From Rhodocyclus purpureus (GTDB lineage Bacteria > Pseudomonadota > Gammaproteobacteria > Burkholderiales > Rhodocyclaceae): a stretch of 34,361 nucleotides of DNA. The notes beneath the pieces were generated by a model that did not search any database, was not told the origin of the DNA, and was given only the letters and a program-made list of their open reading frames with translations. The DNA lies in NCBI RefSeq assembly GCF_016653115.1, contig NZ_NHRX01000013.1, positions 1 through 34,361 on the forward strand, given 5' to 3'. The position numbers were made by a program, and so were the translations under genes. Below, one piece after another: positions 18,210 through 25,617 of this stretch. Each line of letters starts with the position of its first letter. The stretch's first letter is position 1.

Positions 18210-19901
18210 TCAGCGCCGGCCGCTGCGCCAGATCGACAGCAGGACCCAGAGGCCGCCGGCGACCGCGCCGAGAAAGCCGAGCAGGCCGATGCCGCGCAGT
18301 CCGACCAGCGCCGGTTCGCGCACGACGGTGATGACGATGGCGGTGCCGATGATCAGCGCGGCGGTGACGATGCCCAGGGTCATGCGGCTGACGGCGCGGT
18401 CGAGCTGGTCGATGCTGCGCTTCAGGGCGACGACGACGACCTGGATCTGCAGCTTGCCGCGCCGCCCGCTGCGCAACAGCTCGCTGAGGTCCTGCGGCAA
18501 TTCGGCCACCCGGTCGACGGTTCCGCCCAGGCTGCGCCAGCCGCGCCGGGCGAGCGCGGCCGGCGAACCGTACGCGAGCAGCGCATGCCGGAGCAAGGGA
18601 CTGGCCTCGGCGGCGAGGTCGAAGTCGGGGTCCAGTTGGCGGCCAAGCCCTTCGAGCGTGATGAAGGCCTTGATCAGGAGCGACAGGTCGGGTGGCAGTG
18701 CCAGACCGTGCCCGCGCAGCAGGCCCATCAGGTCGGACAGCATCTCGCCGAGCCTGAGTCGCCCGAGCGGCACCCCCTTGTACTGGTCGACGAAGGCCTC
18801 GATGTCGCGGTCGAGTTTCCCGGGGACGCTGTCGACCTCGCCCTCTTCGTCGCTGCGCCATTCACCCAGCACCCCGGCGACGGCCTCTGCGTCGCCCGAA
18901 GCGAGGCCGTAGAGCATCACCGCCACCTCGTGCCGGCGTGCTTCCGGGAGGCGTCCGACCATGCCGAAGTCGATCAGCGCGATGCGGTTGCCGGGCAGAT
19001 AGAACAGGTTGCCCGGATGCGGGTCGGCGTGGAAAAGGCCGTCCTCGAGCATCATCTTGAGCACCGCCGCGGCGCCACGGCGCGCCAGCAGCTTGCGGTC
19101 GAGCCCGGCGGCATCGAGCGCGGCGAGATCGCGCCCGGGGATGCCATCGACGTAGTCCTGGACGTTCAGTCGCTCGCCACACCAGGCCCAGTGGATGCGC
19201 GGGATGACGATCTCGGGGTGGCCGACGAAATTGGCGGCGATGCGCTCGGCGTTGCGGCATTCGGCAGCGAAATCGAGTTCACGGCGCAGCGACTGCGTGA
19301 ATTCATGCACCACCTCACGCGGACGGTAACAGCGCAGCTCGGGCGCTTCGGCCTCGATGATCTCGGCCAGGCGCGCGAGCAGCTTGAGGTCGGCTTCGAC
19401 CTGCGGCCGGATTCCGGGGCGACGCACCTTGAGGATCACCGCGCTGCCGTCGGGAAGACGCGCGCGGTGGACCTGCGCCAGCGACGCCGCGGCGAGCGGC
19501 TCGACGCAGAGCCCGGCGAAGACATCCTCCGGCGGCTGTCCGAGATCCTCGCTCAGCTGCGCATGGATGTCGGACCAGGGCGCGGCCGGAGCGGCGTCCT
19601 GCAGCTTGCCGAACTCGGCGAGCCACTCCGGCGCAAAGAGGTCGACGCGCATCGCGAGCACCTGGCCGAGCTTGATGAAGGTCGGCCCGAGGTCCTCCAG
19701 TGCGCGGCGAACACGTGCCGGCGCTTCGATGCGGGCGAGTTCCTCCGGCTCCCGCCAGTGCAGCGCCCGACCCGCCTGCTCCAGCGCAGCCCCCATGCCG
19801 ATGCGGCGCACCAGGTCGCTGAAACCCCAGCGCACCAGCACCGTCGCGATTTCCTGCGCACGCGCCAGGTCGCGCGCGGCGCTGATGGCCTGCCAGAGCA
19901 T
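18210..19901 (-). CDS. UbiB/ABC1 family atypical protein kinase-like protein
   Basis: UbiB proteins are membrane-bound ATPases/atypical kinases supporting ubiquinone biosynthesis. The 563-residue product shows the family signature: FIKLGQVLAMR (KxGQ, about residue 75), the Ala-rich nucleotide loop AAASLAQVHRA, the lysine in VILKVRRPG, then FHADPHPGNLF and ALIDFGMVGRL with the metal-binding Asp. Two membrane helices end the protein (about 500-523 and 530-555), as in UbiB. There is no ubiE or ubiJ next to it, so this may be a second, UbiB-like paralogue and I withhold the gene symbol. The start ATG 19901 overlaps the stop of a small upstream frame as TGATG, with GGAGAGG at a slightly long spacing. 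Confidence 0.87.
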   Translation of the reverse strand: MLWQAISAARDLARAQEIATVLVRWGFSDLVRRIGMGAALEQAGRALHWREPEELARIEAPARVRRALEDLGPTFIKLGQVLAMRVDLFAPEWLAEFGKLQDAAPAAPWSDIHAQLSEDLGQPPEDVFAGLCVEPLAAASLAQVHRARLPDGSAVILKVRRPGIRPQVEADLKLLARLAEIIEAEAPELRCYRPREVVHEFTQSLRRELDFAAECRNAERIAANFVGHPEIVIPRIHWAWCGERLNVQDYVDGIPGRDLAALDAAGLDRKLLARRGAAAVLKMMLEDGLFHADPHPGNLFYLPGNRIALIDFGMVGRLPEARRHEVAVMLYGLASGDAEAVAGVLGEWRSDEEGEVDSVPGKLDRDIEAFVDQYKGVPLGRLRLGEMLSDLMGLLRGHGLALPPDLSLLIKAFITLEGLGRQLDPDFDLAAEASPLLRHALLAYGSPAALARRGWRSLGGTVDRVAELPQDLSELLRSGRRGKLQIQVVVVALKRSIDQLDRAVSRMTLGIVTAALIIGTAIVITVVREPALVGLRGIGLLGFLGAVAGGLWVLLSIWRSGRR

Positions 19902-20014
19902 CAGTCGCGCCTCTCCATCATGCCGTGCCGCCGCAGCGCTTGCCCGGGCGCGCGCCCGACCGCCGCCGCGGGCACGAACTCGTCACTGTCGCCGCATCTC
20001 GAACAAGAAGGCAT
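19901..20014 (-). CDS. Possible 37-residue CxxC mini-protein coupled to the UbiB-like gene
   Basis: A short minus-strand frame starts MPSCSRCGDSDEFVPA and ends ALRRHGMMERRD. GGGGA lies eight bases before the ATG at 20014, and alternative in-frame ATGs occur up to 20029. Its stop overlaps the start of the UbiB-like gene as TGATG, the arrangement expected for translational coupling. A single CSRC motif near the start could bind a metal if paired between subunits. I do not recognise a family. It could instead be a leader frame that only controls translation, or chance. Confidence 0.3.
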   Translation of the reverse strand: MPSCSRCGDSDEFVPAAAVGRAPGQALRRHGMMERRD

Positions 20015-20220
20015 GATCATCATCCCCATGGAATGCCAAATGTGGCACGTTCAGGCCGCGCAAGTCCAGCGTTTCGCTGCCTGCGCTGCGCTCGCGGCCG
20101 ACGACCGAGGCCAGCGCAGGCCGCACCTGCCGCATCTCCGTGGCCAATCCTCGGCATAAAAGGAATTCATATCCTATAGTGCAAAAGTATGCCCATTACC
20201 TAAGCCGAATGGAGGTTCTC

Positions 20221-20409
20221 ATGTGTTTCCTGGACTCCCCCTTCTCCGCGTGCGACGTGGTTCATGAGATGGTCCTCACCGACGAGACGCAGGCCGAGTG
20301 TGCGCGCGAGCATGGTTGTCAAAAGCACCGCGCCTGTCCGCTGTGCCGCTGCTTCACCGACACCAGCGGCCTGGCCGAATGTCACCCGGAACTCCCGACG
20401 CTGCACTGA
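20221..20409 (+). CDS. Cysteine-rich 62-residue protein of unknown function
   Basis: An in-frame ATG at 20221 follows a strong GGAGG (20211-20215) with five bases between them. The product has 62 residues with eight cysteines (2, 11, 27, 33, 39, 42, 44, 54) and five histidines (15, 31, 36, 55, 62). The core CQKHRACPLCRCF holds C-x5-C-x2-C-x-C, suggesting a zinc, copper or iron-sulfur site. There is no signal peptide, so a cytoplasmic location is likely. TATAGT at 20175-20180 may be its -10, with a poor -35. A longer version from 20140 is open but lacks a ribosome site. The family is unknown to me; metallothionein-like binding is a guess from composition. Confidence 0.6.
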   Translation: MCFLDSPFSACDVVHEMVLTDETQAECAREHGCQKHRACPLCRCFTDTSGLAECHPELPTLH

Positions 20410-20570
20410 AGTCACCTACACCCATCGGCACGCTCGGGCGGCGAGACGCCGGCTCCCCGCCCCGCTCCTTCGTCCCTCTCCTTCGTCCCGTTCCTCACTG
20501 CCGCAATACCCGCGGCGGCAAGTTTGCCACCGCTCGATCGACGTTCTGCCCGCTTTTCTTTCCTTCCCGT

Positions 20571-20599
20571 TTGTCGCGCCGAAAAATGAAGCGGATAAT
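20571..20599 (+). promoter_or_regulatory. Probable sigma-70 promoter of the phenol-lyase-like gene
   Basis: TTGTCG (20571-20576) and GATAAT (20594-20599) are separated by 17 bases, 71 bases before the start codon. The leader of about 65 bases would run to GGGAGAGAG at the ribosome site. No TyrR-type box (TGTAAA-N6-TTTACA) is evident. Confidence 0.5.
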
Positions 20600-20670
20600 C
20601 GCGGGCTGCAATCGGTCCGTGAGGAACCCGTTGCTGCATTCAAAACTTCATGGATTCGGGAGAGAGATAG

Positions 20671-22119
20671 ATGGCGCAGGTGAAATTTTTCAGCGGCGAA
20701 CAGATTCCGCTGGAAATGCATAAGGTCCGCATCGTTCAGAAGCTCAGTCTGCCACCCGTCGAGGAGCGGCTGGAGGCGATCACGGCCGCCGGCAACAACA
20801 CCTTCCTGCTGCAGAACAAGGACGTGTTCATGGACATGCTCACCGACAGCGGTGTCAATGCCATGAGCGACCAGCAGATGGCGGCGATGATGGTCGCCGA
20901 CGACAGCTACGCGGGCAGCGCGACCTACACCCGCCTCGAAAGCAAGCTGCAGGACATCTTCGGCATGCAGTTCTTCCTGCCGACGCACCAGGGCCGTGCC
21001 TGCGAGAACATTCTGGCGCAGGTGTTCGTCACGCCGGGCTCGATCGTGCCGATGAACTACCACTTCACGACGACCAAGGCACACATCACCGTCAATGGCG
21101 GCACGGTCGAGGAGATCATCGCCGACAAGGGCCTCGAAGTGACCAGCGTCGACCCGTTCAAGGGCGACATGGACATCGACAAGCTGGAAGCCCTGATCGC
21201 GAAGAACGGCGCCGACAAGATCGCCTTCGTGCGCATGGAAGCCGGCACCAACCTGATCGGCGGCCAGCCCTTCTCGCTGCAGAACCTCTGCGACATCCGC
21301 CGCGTCTGCGACCAGCACGGCGTCCTGCTGGTGATGGATGCCAGCCTGCTCGCCGACAACCTCTACTTCAACAAGACGCGCGAAGCCAGCTGCAAGGATC
21401 TTTCGATCCGCGAGATCACGCGCAAGCTCGCAGACTGCTGCGACATCATCTACTTCTCGGCACGCAAGCTCGGCTGTGCGCGCGGCGGCGGCATCTGCAT
21501 CCGCAACGAGGAACTCTATCGCCGCATGCGCGGACTGGTGCCGCTCTACGAGGGCTTCCTCACCTACGGCGGCATGTCGGTGCGCGAGATGGAAGCGATC
21601 ACCGTCGGCCTCGAAGAGACGATGGACGAGGACATGATCAGCCAGGGTCCGCAGTTCATCGCCTACATGGTCGACGAACTGCAGAAGCGCGGCATCCCGG
21701 TGATCACGCCGGCCGGCGGCCTCGGCTGTCACGTCGACGTGATGCGCTTCCTCGACCACGTGCCGCAGTCGCAATACCCGGCCGGCGCGCTCGCCTCGGC
21801 GCTCTACATCATCAGCGGCGTGCGCGGCATGGAGCGCGGCACGCTGTCCGAGCAGCGCGAACCCGACGGTAGCGAGGTCTTCTCGAACATGGAACTCGTC
21901 CGCCTGGCGATGCCGCGGCGCGTGTTCACGCTGTCGCAGGTGAAGTACGCGATCGACCGCATCGACTGGCTGTACCAGAACCGCAAGCTGGTCGAAGGCC
22001 TCGTATTCACCGAGGAGCCGGAAATCCTGCGCTTCTTCTACGGCCGCCTGGCGCCGGTTTCCGACTGGCAGCAGAAGCTGGTGGCCAAGTTCCGCGCGGA
22101 CTTCGGCGACAGCCTGTAA
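20671..22119 (+). CDS. Tyrosine phenol-lyase / tryptophanase family beta-eliminating lyase
   Basis: PLP enzymes of this family split tyrosine to phenol, pyruvate and ammonia, or tryptophan to indole. The 482-residue product shows LLTDSGTNAM-like [11 protein letters not shown], the cofactor lysine Lys266 in YFSARKLG, and Asp223 in VMDASL. Two positions that separate the two enzymes match phenol-lyase: Thr133 in HFTTTKAH (Asp in tryptophanase) and Arg389 in VRGMERG (Ile in tryptophanase). But the Arg of the usual DATR motif, which contacts the PLP phenol oxygen, is Leu226 here, and the protein is about 25 residues longer than enteric phenol-lyase. Thus substrate and even reaction are uncertain. 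GGGAGAGAG precedes ATG 20671. No transporter gene for aromatic amino acids is adjacent. Confidence 0.85.
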   Translation: MAQVKFFSGEQIPLEMHKVRIVQKLSLPPVEERLEAITAAGNNTFLLQNKDVFMDMLTDSGVNAMSDQQMAAMMVADDSYAGSATYTRLESKLQDIFGMQFFLPTHQGRACENILAQVFVTPGSIVPMNYHFTTTKAHITVNGGTVEEIIADKGLEVTSVDPFKGDMDIDKLEALIAKNGADKIAFVRMEAGTNLIGGQPFSLQNLCDIRRVCDQHGVLLVMDASLLADNLYFNKTREASCKDLSIREITRKLADCCDIIYFSARKLGCARGGGICIRNEELYRRMRGLVPLYEGFLTYGGMSVREMEAITVGLEETMDEDMISQGPQFIAYMVDELQKRGIPVITPAGGLGCHVDVMRFLDHVPQSQYPAGALASALYIISGVRGMERGTLSEQREPDGSEVFSNMELVRLAMPRRVFTLSQVKYAIDRIDWLYQNRKLVEGLVFTEEPEILRFFYGRLAPVSDWQQKLVAKFRADFGDSL

Positions 22120-22128
22120 GGCCTCTCC

Positions 22129-22157
22129 GCGGAGCCGGTCGCCACGGCCGGCTCCGC
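22129..22157 (+). terminator. Strong GC hairpin after the phenol-lyase-like gene
   Basis: GCGGAGCCGG (22129-22138) pairs with CCGGCTCCGC (22148-22157) over a 9-base loop, nine bases after the stop codon. There is no T-run, so it may stop transcription poorly on its own or protect the mRNA 3' end. Confidence 0.5.
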
Positions 22158-22175
22158 GCCCGCCAGCGGACAAGG

Positions 22176-22205
22176 TTGGACAGCGTGGGGAACGGCGAGT
22201 ATCAT
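22176..22205 (+). promoter_or_regulatory. Candidate promoter of an intergenic small RNA
   Basis: TTGGAC (22176-22181) and TATCAT (22200-22205) are 18 bases apart. A start near 22212 would give a transcript of about 100 bases ending at the intrinsic terminator 22280-22312. Confidence 0.4.
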
Positions 22206-22211
22206 CCGGCC

Positions 22212-22312
22212 AGACCCCGAGCACAGGTCCTAGCCGGGGCGTCAACGCGCCCGCTCAAGAAAACCCAGCAGATTCCAGGAAATGGCCAGCCTCCGGGACT
22301 GGCCATTTTTGT
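22212..22312 (+). ncRNA. Candidate small RNA or transcribed leader upstream of infA
   Basis: The segment between a plausible promoter and a clear intrinsic terminator carries no open frame of note but has structure. CCCCG (22215-22219) can pair with CGGGG (22235-22239). GGGCG (22237-22241) can pair with CGCCC (22248-22252). The two helices share bases 22237-22239 and so exclude each other. A mostly unpaired A-rich linker (about 22255-22279) follows, then the terminator stem. It could be an independent small RNA, an attenuator in front of infA (199 bases further on), or just the 3' end of the preceding transcript. No known family is recognised. Confidence 0.4.
22280..22312 (+). terminator. Intrinsic terminator between the phenol-lyase-like gene and infA
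   Basis: AAATGGCCAG (22280-22289) pairs perfectly with CTGGCCATTT (22299-22308) around the 9-base loop CCTCCGGGA, followed by TTTTTGTTT. This is the clearest intrinsic terminator in the right half of the window. It ends either the upstream gene or the small RNA candidate. Confidence 0.85.
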
Positions 22313-22510
22313 TTGGCGCGTAAGCCCGCGCGCCAGCATCGCTGCGCCAGACGCAGTTCGCGCCACCCCCATACGGCCCGCCGACTCACCCACCGAAACC
22401 GCCAGCCGCCCACCCGGGCCGTGCAGGCCCAAGCTTGCCACGGCGGAGGCAGGCCGGCGTCGCCTCCGCATGACGGGGCGAGTCTCGCCACACCGACAAG
22501 GAGCCACACC

Positions 22511-22774
22511 ATGGCCAAGGAAGAACTCATCGAAATGAACGGATCCGTCACCGAAGTCCTGCCCGACGGCCGTTACCGCGTCACCCTCGACAACGGTCAC
22601 AACCTGATCGCGTACTCGGGCGGCAAGATGCGCAAGCACCACATCCGCATCATCGCCGGCGACAACGTCTCGCTCGAAGTCTCGCCCTACGACCTGTCCA
22701 AGGGTCGCATCACCTTCCGCCACCTGCCGCCGCGCCAGGCCACCTCGGCGCCGCCGCCGCAGCATCGTCGTTGA
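22511..22774 (+). CDS. infA: Translation initiation factor IF-1 (87-residue paralogue)
   Basis: IF-1 binds the ribosomal A site during initiation with IF-2 and IF-3. The 87-residue product has the S1/OB-fold core ([54 protein letters not shown]). It then has an extra Pro/Ala/Gln/Arg-rich tail of about 15 residues beyond the usual 72. Betaproteobacteria commonly hold a standard infA and a second, longer copy outside the ribosomal protein cluster; the isolated position here fits the second type. AGGAG (22499-22503) precedes ATG 22511 at seven bases. The gene stands alone after an intrinsic terminator, and the 200-base leader has another stem (GCGGAGGC with GCCTCCGC) shortly before the start. 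Confidence 0.93.
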   Translation: MAKEELIEMNGSVTEVLPDGRYRVTLDNGHNLIAYSGGKMRKHHIRIIAGDNVSLEVSPYDLSKGRITFRHLPPRQATSAPPPQHRR

Positions 22775-22796
22775 TTCTTCGTTGATTCTTCGTTGA
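22769..22796 (+). repeat. 11-bp tandem repeat at the infA stop codon
   Basis: CGTTGATTCTT occurs at 22769-22779 and 22780-22790, and a third copy begins at 22791 but diverges after six bases. The infA stop TGA lies in the first copy. Probably replication slippage without function. Confidence 0.7.
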
Positions 22797-22837
22797 CGAT
22801 CATGGCGGGTTTCGCCACCCATGCCATGAAACACGCC

Positions 22838-22914
22838 CATTCGTGGCTGCCGCCACTCCCACGAAAAAACCCTGCGCCAACCAGCTGCCGTGGGAGGTCC
22901 GTAAGGCCCGAACG
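22838..22914. repeat. REP-like inverted pair, copy A of a second repeat family
   Basis: The left arm contains TTCGTGGCTGCCGCCACTCCCAC (about 22840-22862), given here by its ends TTCGTGGCTG and CACTCCCAC. The right arm contains GTGGGAGGTCCG and AAGGCCCGAAC (22890-22913). The same arms recur at 24081-24137 and 25200-25314. The rest of 22775-23095 holds no supported gene. Confidence 0.65.
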
Positions 22915-23095
22915 ACAGGCGACGCAACCAGGACCCTTGCCGGTTCACGGCTGGTTGCATCCTGCAGTGGCGCGAACGAGTTCGCCCGAGCGCCGGTGAC
23001 GACGCTCATTGCCCGAGGACAGTGATAGAGTTCGCACGCCATTCAACGCGGGAACGGAGTTCGCCTGCGCTCCCGACAACGAACAGGACCTGTGC

Positions 23096-24013
23096 ATGAA
23101 GATAGCGGTGATGGGCGCCGGCGCAGTCGGTTGCTACTACGGGGGGATGCTGGCGCGGGCCGGCCACGAGGTGGTGCTGATCGGCCGCCGGCAGCATGTC
23201 GAGGCCGTGCGCCGCGACGGTCTGCTGCTGGAAACCCGGAGTTTCAGCGCACGCGTGCCGCTCGCGGCAGACACAGCGGCGAGCGCGCTGGCCGGTGCCG
23301 GATTGGTGCTCTGCTGCGTGAAATCGACCGACACCGCCGACGCTGCCGCCGCGATGGCCCCGCATCTCGCCCCCGGGGCGCTCGTCCTCAGCCTGCAGAA
23401 CGGCGTCGACAACGCCGCACGCCTGAGCGCCTTGCTGCAACGCCCGGTCGAGCCGGCGGTCGTCTATGTCGCGGTCGAGATGGCCGGCGCGGGGCACGTC
23501 CGCCACCACGGGCGCGGCGAACTGGTGCTCGGCCCGGCGGCAGCCAGCCCGCAACTGCTGCAGGCTTTCGCTGCAGCGGACATCCCGGTCGAGGTTTCCG
23601 ACAACGTCGTCGGCACGCTGTGGGCGAAGCTGATCGTGAACTGCGCCTACAACGCGATCTCGGCAATCACGCAGCTGCCGTATGGGCGGATGACGCAAGG
23701 GGTCGGCGTCCTGGAGGTGATGCGCGACGCGGTGGACGAGGCGCTCGCGGTCGCGCACGGCGAAGGCGTGGTCGTCCCCGGCGACGTCTGGCAGGCGGTC
23801 GAGCGGATCGCCCAGACGATGCCGCAACAGTGTTCGTCGACGGCGCAGGATCTGGCGCGGCACAAGCACAGCGAGATCGACCAGCTCAACGGTCACGTCG
23901 TCGCCCGCGGCGAAGCGCTCGGCATCCCGACCCCGGTCAACCGCGTCCTCCACGCGCTGGTCAGGCTGCTGGAGACGCGCTCGGGCGAGCCCGGCACGAC
24001 GCCGGCGCTATAA
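23096..24013 (+). CDS. 2-dehydropantoate 2-reductase (ketopantoate reductase family)
   Basis: The family reduces 2-dehydropantoate to pantoate with NADPH in pantothenate/CoA synthesis. The 305-residue product has the normal length. The Rossmann motif GAGAVGCYYG lies at residues 7-16. CCVKSTDT with the catalytic-region lysine follows the usual fold. SLQNGVDN supplies the conserved Asn region, and LWAKLIVNCAYNAISAI the conserved KxxxN(xx)xN segment. Near the C-terminus SSTAQDLARHKHSEIDQLNGHVV matches the substrate-binding block including the conserved Glu. ATG 23096 is chosen over the open upstream frame because AGGA lies eight bases before it and the Rossmann motif is right behind. Bacteria often have several paralogues, so panE itself is not certain. 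Confidence 0.9.
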   Translation: MKIAVMGAGAVGCYYGGMLARAGHEVVLIGRRQHVEAVRRDGLLLETRSFSARVPLAADTAASALAGAGLVLCCVKSTDTADAAAAMAPHLAPGALVLSLQNGVDNAARLSALLQRPVEPAVVYVAVEMAGAGHVRHHGRGELVLGPAAASPQLLQAFAAADIPVEVSDNVVGTLWAKLIVNCAYNAISAITQLPYGRMTQGVGVLEVMRDAVDEALAVAHGEGVVVPGDVWQAVERIAQTMPQQCSSTAQDLARHKHSEIDQLNGHVVARGEALGIPTPVNRVLHALVRLLETRSGEPGTTPAL

Positions 24014-24080
24014 TCCGCGTCCTGGCGGCTTGCGCCGGTTCGCGACTGCCAGGGCTGCACGGATCGTAGCGACTGTGGGC

Positions 24081-24137
24081 GTGGGAGGGGCGTAAGCCCC
24101 GAACGGGTCAGTCATTCGCGGCTTACGCCGCTCCCAC
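24081..24137. repeat. REP-like hairpin, copy B
   Basis: GTGGGAGGGGCGTAAGCC (24081-24098) is opposed by GGCTTACGCCGCTCCCAC (24120-24137), so the two arms form a nearly perfect stem, extended by CCGAA and TTCGC. It lies between the ketopantoate reductase gene and rdgC and is the most compact copy of the family. No gene is seen in 24014-24261. Confidence 0.8.
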
Positions 24138-24261
24138 AAGCCGTTCCCACACGCCGTTCGCACAGCCCGCCCACCGGATCCGCGCGCACGCCGCCGCCCC
24201 TCCCGCGCAGTGCTTTCCATACTTGCGCCAGCCGCCTCACCCGTTTCCCCGGAGTAAAACC

Positions 24262-25161
24262 ATGTGGTTCAAGAACCTGCTGATCTACCGCCTGCCCACC
24301 GACTGGGCGATCACCGCTGAAGCGCTGTCGGCGCAACTGGCGCAACGCCCGCTGCCCGGCTGCGGCGCGCTCGACGTGCAGACGCAGGGATGGGTGGCGC
24401 CGCGCGAAGGCGGCGACCTGGTGCATGCTGTCGGCGGCCAGTGGCTGCTGGCGCTCGGCATCGAGCAGAAGCTTCTGCCCGGATCGGTGGTGACGCAGTT
24501 CGCCAAGGACCGCGCCAAGGAGATCGCCGAGAACGAGGGCCGGCGCGTCGGGCGCAAGGAAATGAAGGAGTTGAAGGAGCGCATCACCGAGGAGCTGCTG
24601 CCGCGCGCCTTCGTCCGCCGGCGCACCACCTACGGCTGGATCGACCCGAAGAACGGCTGGCTGGTGGTCGATGCCGCCGCGCCGGCCAAGGCCGAGGAAT
24701 TCCTCGAATGCCTGCACAAGACGCTCGAATCGCTACCGGCGAAGCCCCTGCATCTGGCGCGTTCGCCGGTGGCGGCGATGACCGGCTGGGTGGCCGGCAA
24801 CGAAGCGCCGGCCGGCTTCACCATCGACCAGGACCTCGAACTGCGCTCGGCGGAAAAGGCGACCGTGCGCTACGCGCGGCACAGCCTCGACGGCGACGAG
24901 ATCCGCGCGCACATCGGCGCCGGCAAGACAGTGACGCGGCTGGGGATGACCTGGAACGACCGCATTTCCTTCCAGCTCGGCGAATCCGGAGCGATCAAGC
25001 GCGTCGTCTTCCTCGACGTGCTGAAGGAAGAGAACGAGACCGAGGTCAGCAACGAGGACGAGCGCTTCGACCTCGACTTCGCGCTGATGACCGGCGAACT
25101 CGCCCGCCTCTTCGCCGACCTGATCGAGGCAATCGGCGGCGAGCTGGCCGAGGCGGCCTGA
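24262..25161 (+). CDS. rdgC: Recombination-associated protein RdgC
   Basis: RdgC is a nucleoid-associated protein that forms a ring around DNA and restrains RecA. The 299-residue product has the family's typical length of about 300 and its typical start MWFKNLLIYRL. Internal landmarks are KEIAENEGRRVGRKEMKELK, PRAFVRRRTTYGWIDP, VVDAAAPAKAEEFL, and the C-terminal FDLDFALMTGELARL. The frame is open a few codons upstream, but ATG 24262 has GGAG at 24251-24254 and gives the family N-terminus. It is a single gene bounded by a REP-like hairpin on the left and a terminator-like stem on the right. Confidence 0.95.
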   Translation: MWFKNLLIYRLPTDWAITAEALSAQLAQRPLPGCGALDVQTQGWVAPREGGDLVHAVGGQWLLALGIEQKLLPGSVVTQFAKDRAKEIAENEGRRVGRKEMKELKERITEELLPRAFVRRRTTYGWIDPKNGWLVVDAAAPAKAEEFLECLHKTLESLPAKPLHLARSPVAAMTGWVAGNEAPAGFTIDQDLELRSAEKATVRYARHSLDGDEIRAHIGAGKTVTRLGMTWNDRISFQLGESGAIKRVVFLDVLKEENETEVSNEDERFDLDFALMTGELARLFADLIEAIGGELAEAA

Positions 25162-25163
25162 GC

Positions 25164-25185
25164 CGGCACCGGTTCAACGGTGCCG
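25164..25185 (+). terminator. Terminator-like hairpin after rdgC
   Basis: CGGCACCG (25164-25171) pairs with CGGTGCCG (25178-25185) over GTTCAA, three bases after the rdgC stop. No T-run follows. Confidence 0.45.
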
Positions 25186-25199
25186 CTTCACCCGTGACA

Positions 25200-25314
25200 A
25201 TTCGCGGCTGACGCCGCTCCCACGAGGAAGCACGCAAGCATCACGACCGAGCGGATTCCTGGCTGCCCCCGACCACGACATCGAGACCGTGGGCGGGGCG
25301 GCAGCCGCGAACGG
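25200..25314. repeat. REP-like inverted pair, copy C
   Basis: The left arm TTCGCGGCTGACGCCGCTC ends in CCAC at 25223. The right arm begins GTGGGCGGGGCGGCAGCCG at 25289 and ends in CGAACGG. They are imperfect inverted repeats separated by about 65 bases, and the same family as copies A and B. Confidence 0.65.
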
Positions 25315-25347
25315 TCCCGATCAGCGGCATTCGCCGCTGCAGCCGGC

Positions 25348-25617
25348 TCAGACCGGGAAGGCCTCAGCCACCTGCGTCAGCAAGCCTGACGCATGCCACA
25401 GCAGCAAGCCCATCAGCCCCGCGGGGACGACACCCCTGACCAGGATCCGCACGAGGAACAAGGAGATGGTCAGGCCGAGGTGAGTCCGCAGCAACTCACG
25501 CTCCCGCAGCGAAGCGGCCGATGGGGCATAGGCGGTGGACATTGGCCGCACATTGGCAACGCTGGAGGAAACCAGGTGATCGCCGTAGGCGAAGCGTTGA
25601 CCGATCCTGTCTTGCAT
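25348..25617 (-). CDS. Small putative membrane protein
   Basis: An 89-residue minus-strand frame starts at ATG 25617 with GGAG six bases upstream; a TTG at 25629 would extend it by four codons. The first 50 residues are polar and mixed, followed by a hydrophobic region (about 50-80, LGLTISLFLVRILV and VVPAGLMGLLLW) that could make one or two membrane helices. There is no signal peptide and no recognised motif. It lies alone between rdgC and a gene-poor stretch. The well-placed ribosome site and hydrophobic block favour a real gene, but I do not recognise a family. Confidence 0.45.
   Translation of the reverse strand: MQDRIGQRFAYGDHLVSSSVANVRPMSTAYAPSAASLRERELLRTHLGLTISLFLVRILVRGVVPAGLMGLLLWHASGLLTQVAEAFPV

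Noticed and set aside
22800-23042. Minus-strand 80-codon frame over REP copy A
   Set aside because: It is mostly composed of the repeat arms and lacks a ribosome site.
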